DNA of 5,080 bases from Suilimivivens sp045586385 (GTDB lineage Bacteria > Bacillota > Clostridia > Lachnospirales > Lachnospiraceae): contig JAZNAE010000001.1 in assembly GCA_045586385.1 (NCBI GenBank), forward strand, positions 1 to 5,080. The letters run 5' to 3'. Shown here in pieces: positions 4,732 through 5,080 of this stretch (the stretch's first letter is position 1; each line of letters starts with the position of its first letter). The notes beneath the pieces were generated by a model, which made no database searches, had not been told where the DNA came from, and saw only the letters and a list, made by a program, of their open reading frames with translations. The position numbers were made by a program, and so were the translations under genes.

Positions 4732-5080
4732 ATGCCACAATACGCTATTTTGCGATTTGCGAAGCACAAGGGCTGTCCGTCCGGGGCTTTGGAAGCCCAC
4801 CACGAACGGAAAAAAGAACGGTATGCCAGTAATCCCGACATTGATACGGAATGCAGTAAATACAACTTCCACATTGTTAAGCCAAGGGAGCGGTATTCAC
4901 GCTTTATCAAGCACCGAATCGAGGAGTCCGGCTGTCGTACAAGAAAGGACAGCACAAGGTTTGTGGATACGTTAGTTACCGCTAGCCCGGAGTTCTTCAA
5001 AGGGAAATCCACACAGGAAACGGCAGCCTACTTTAAACGAGCAACGGAGTTTCTTGCGGACCGGGTCGGCAGGGAAAACA
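4732..5080 (+). CDS. mobV: MobV-family relaxase (Pre/Mob), N-terminal part; runs off the window
   Basis: The first 116 residues of a plasmid recombination/mobilization enzyme, which nicks oriT and stays attached to the transferred strand. The start follows a strong ribosome site (AGGAAGGAG, 4719-4727). Family features in order are a first strand YAILRFAKHKG (4-14); motif I AHHERKKERYASNPDID (22-38); NFH (45-47); the basic CRTRKDSTR (68-76); and LVTASPEFFKGK (81-92). In MobM of pMV158 the nicking residue is His22 in a KHNER context. H23 in A-H-H-E-R is the corresponding residue here. The HxH metal motif and the C-terminal part lie beyond 5080, so completeness cannot be judged. It is divergent from the XRE gene, with repeats in between. 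A MobV-type oriT is present at 429-462. Confidence 0.92.
   Translation, partial: MPQYAILRFAKHKGCPSGALEAHHERKKERYASNPDIDTECSKYNFHIVKPRERYSRFIKHRIEESGCRTRKDSTRFVDTLVTASPEFFKGKSTQETAAYFKRATEFLADRVGREN

Noticed and set aside
4531..5012. Minus and plus frames of about 94-113 codons over the relaxase start
   Set aside because: They conflict with the strongly recognised MobV frame from 4732 and have no domain of their own.

Overview
The window looks like a patchwork of mobile DNA from a Gram-positive gut-type anaerobe, most likely a Clostridia/Lachnospiraceae-like Bacillota. Supporting this are strong GGAGG-type ribosome sites, AT-rich genes, a MobV (Pre/Mob) relaxase of the kind carried by small integrative mobilizable elements, and cargo typical of those hosts. 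This is judged by eye; no database search was possible.

Left part (1-610): an XRE-type DNA-binding gene begins normally at 92 but breaks off just after the recognition helix (stop at 220). It is followed by a possible 3' tail of another gene (204-350) and a run of hairpins. One hairpin (429-459) is followed by the MobV/pMV158-type nick sequence TAGTGTG/TTA, so this stretch is read as an origin of transfer. No relaxase gene follows it. Instead an ATG with a plausible ribosome site stops at once, next to the 3' end of a nuclease gene.

Middle (611-3722): four genes on the minus strand. In transcription order they are a flavodoxin-fold protein with a four-cysteine cluster, a translationally coupled NAD(P)H/FMN oxidoreductase-like protein, a multi-pass membrane protein with weak CPBP resemblance, and a DUF1016/YhcG-type PD-(D/E)xK nuclease. 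The first three look like one operon with its own sigma-A promoter and an inverted repeat over the -35 region. The nuclease has a perfect 13-bp-arm palindrome just ahead of its ribosome site and a near copy of that palindrome inside its own coding sequence.

Right part (3723-5080): an XRE-family regulator (minus, GTG start) faces a MobV relaxase (plus) that runs off the window end. The shared 205-bp intergenic region holds several inverted repeats, including octamers close to the oriT arm. The likely logic is a mobilization module (XRE regulator, relaxase and an oriT-like site) bracketing cargo (redox operon and nuclease). Whether the oriT at the left and the relaxase at the right belong to the same element cannot be settled from this window.
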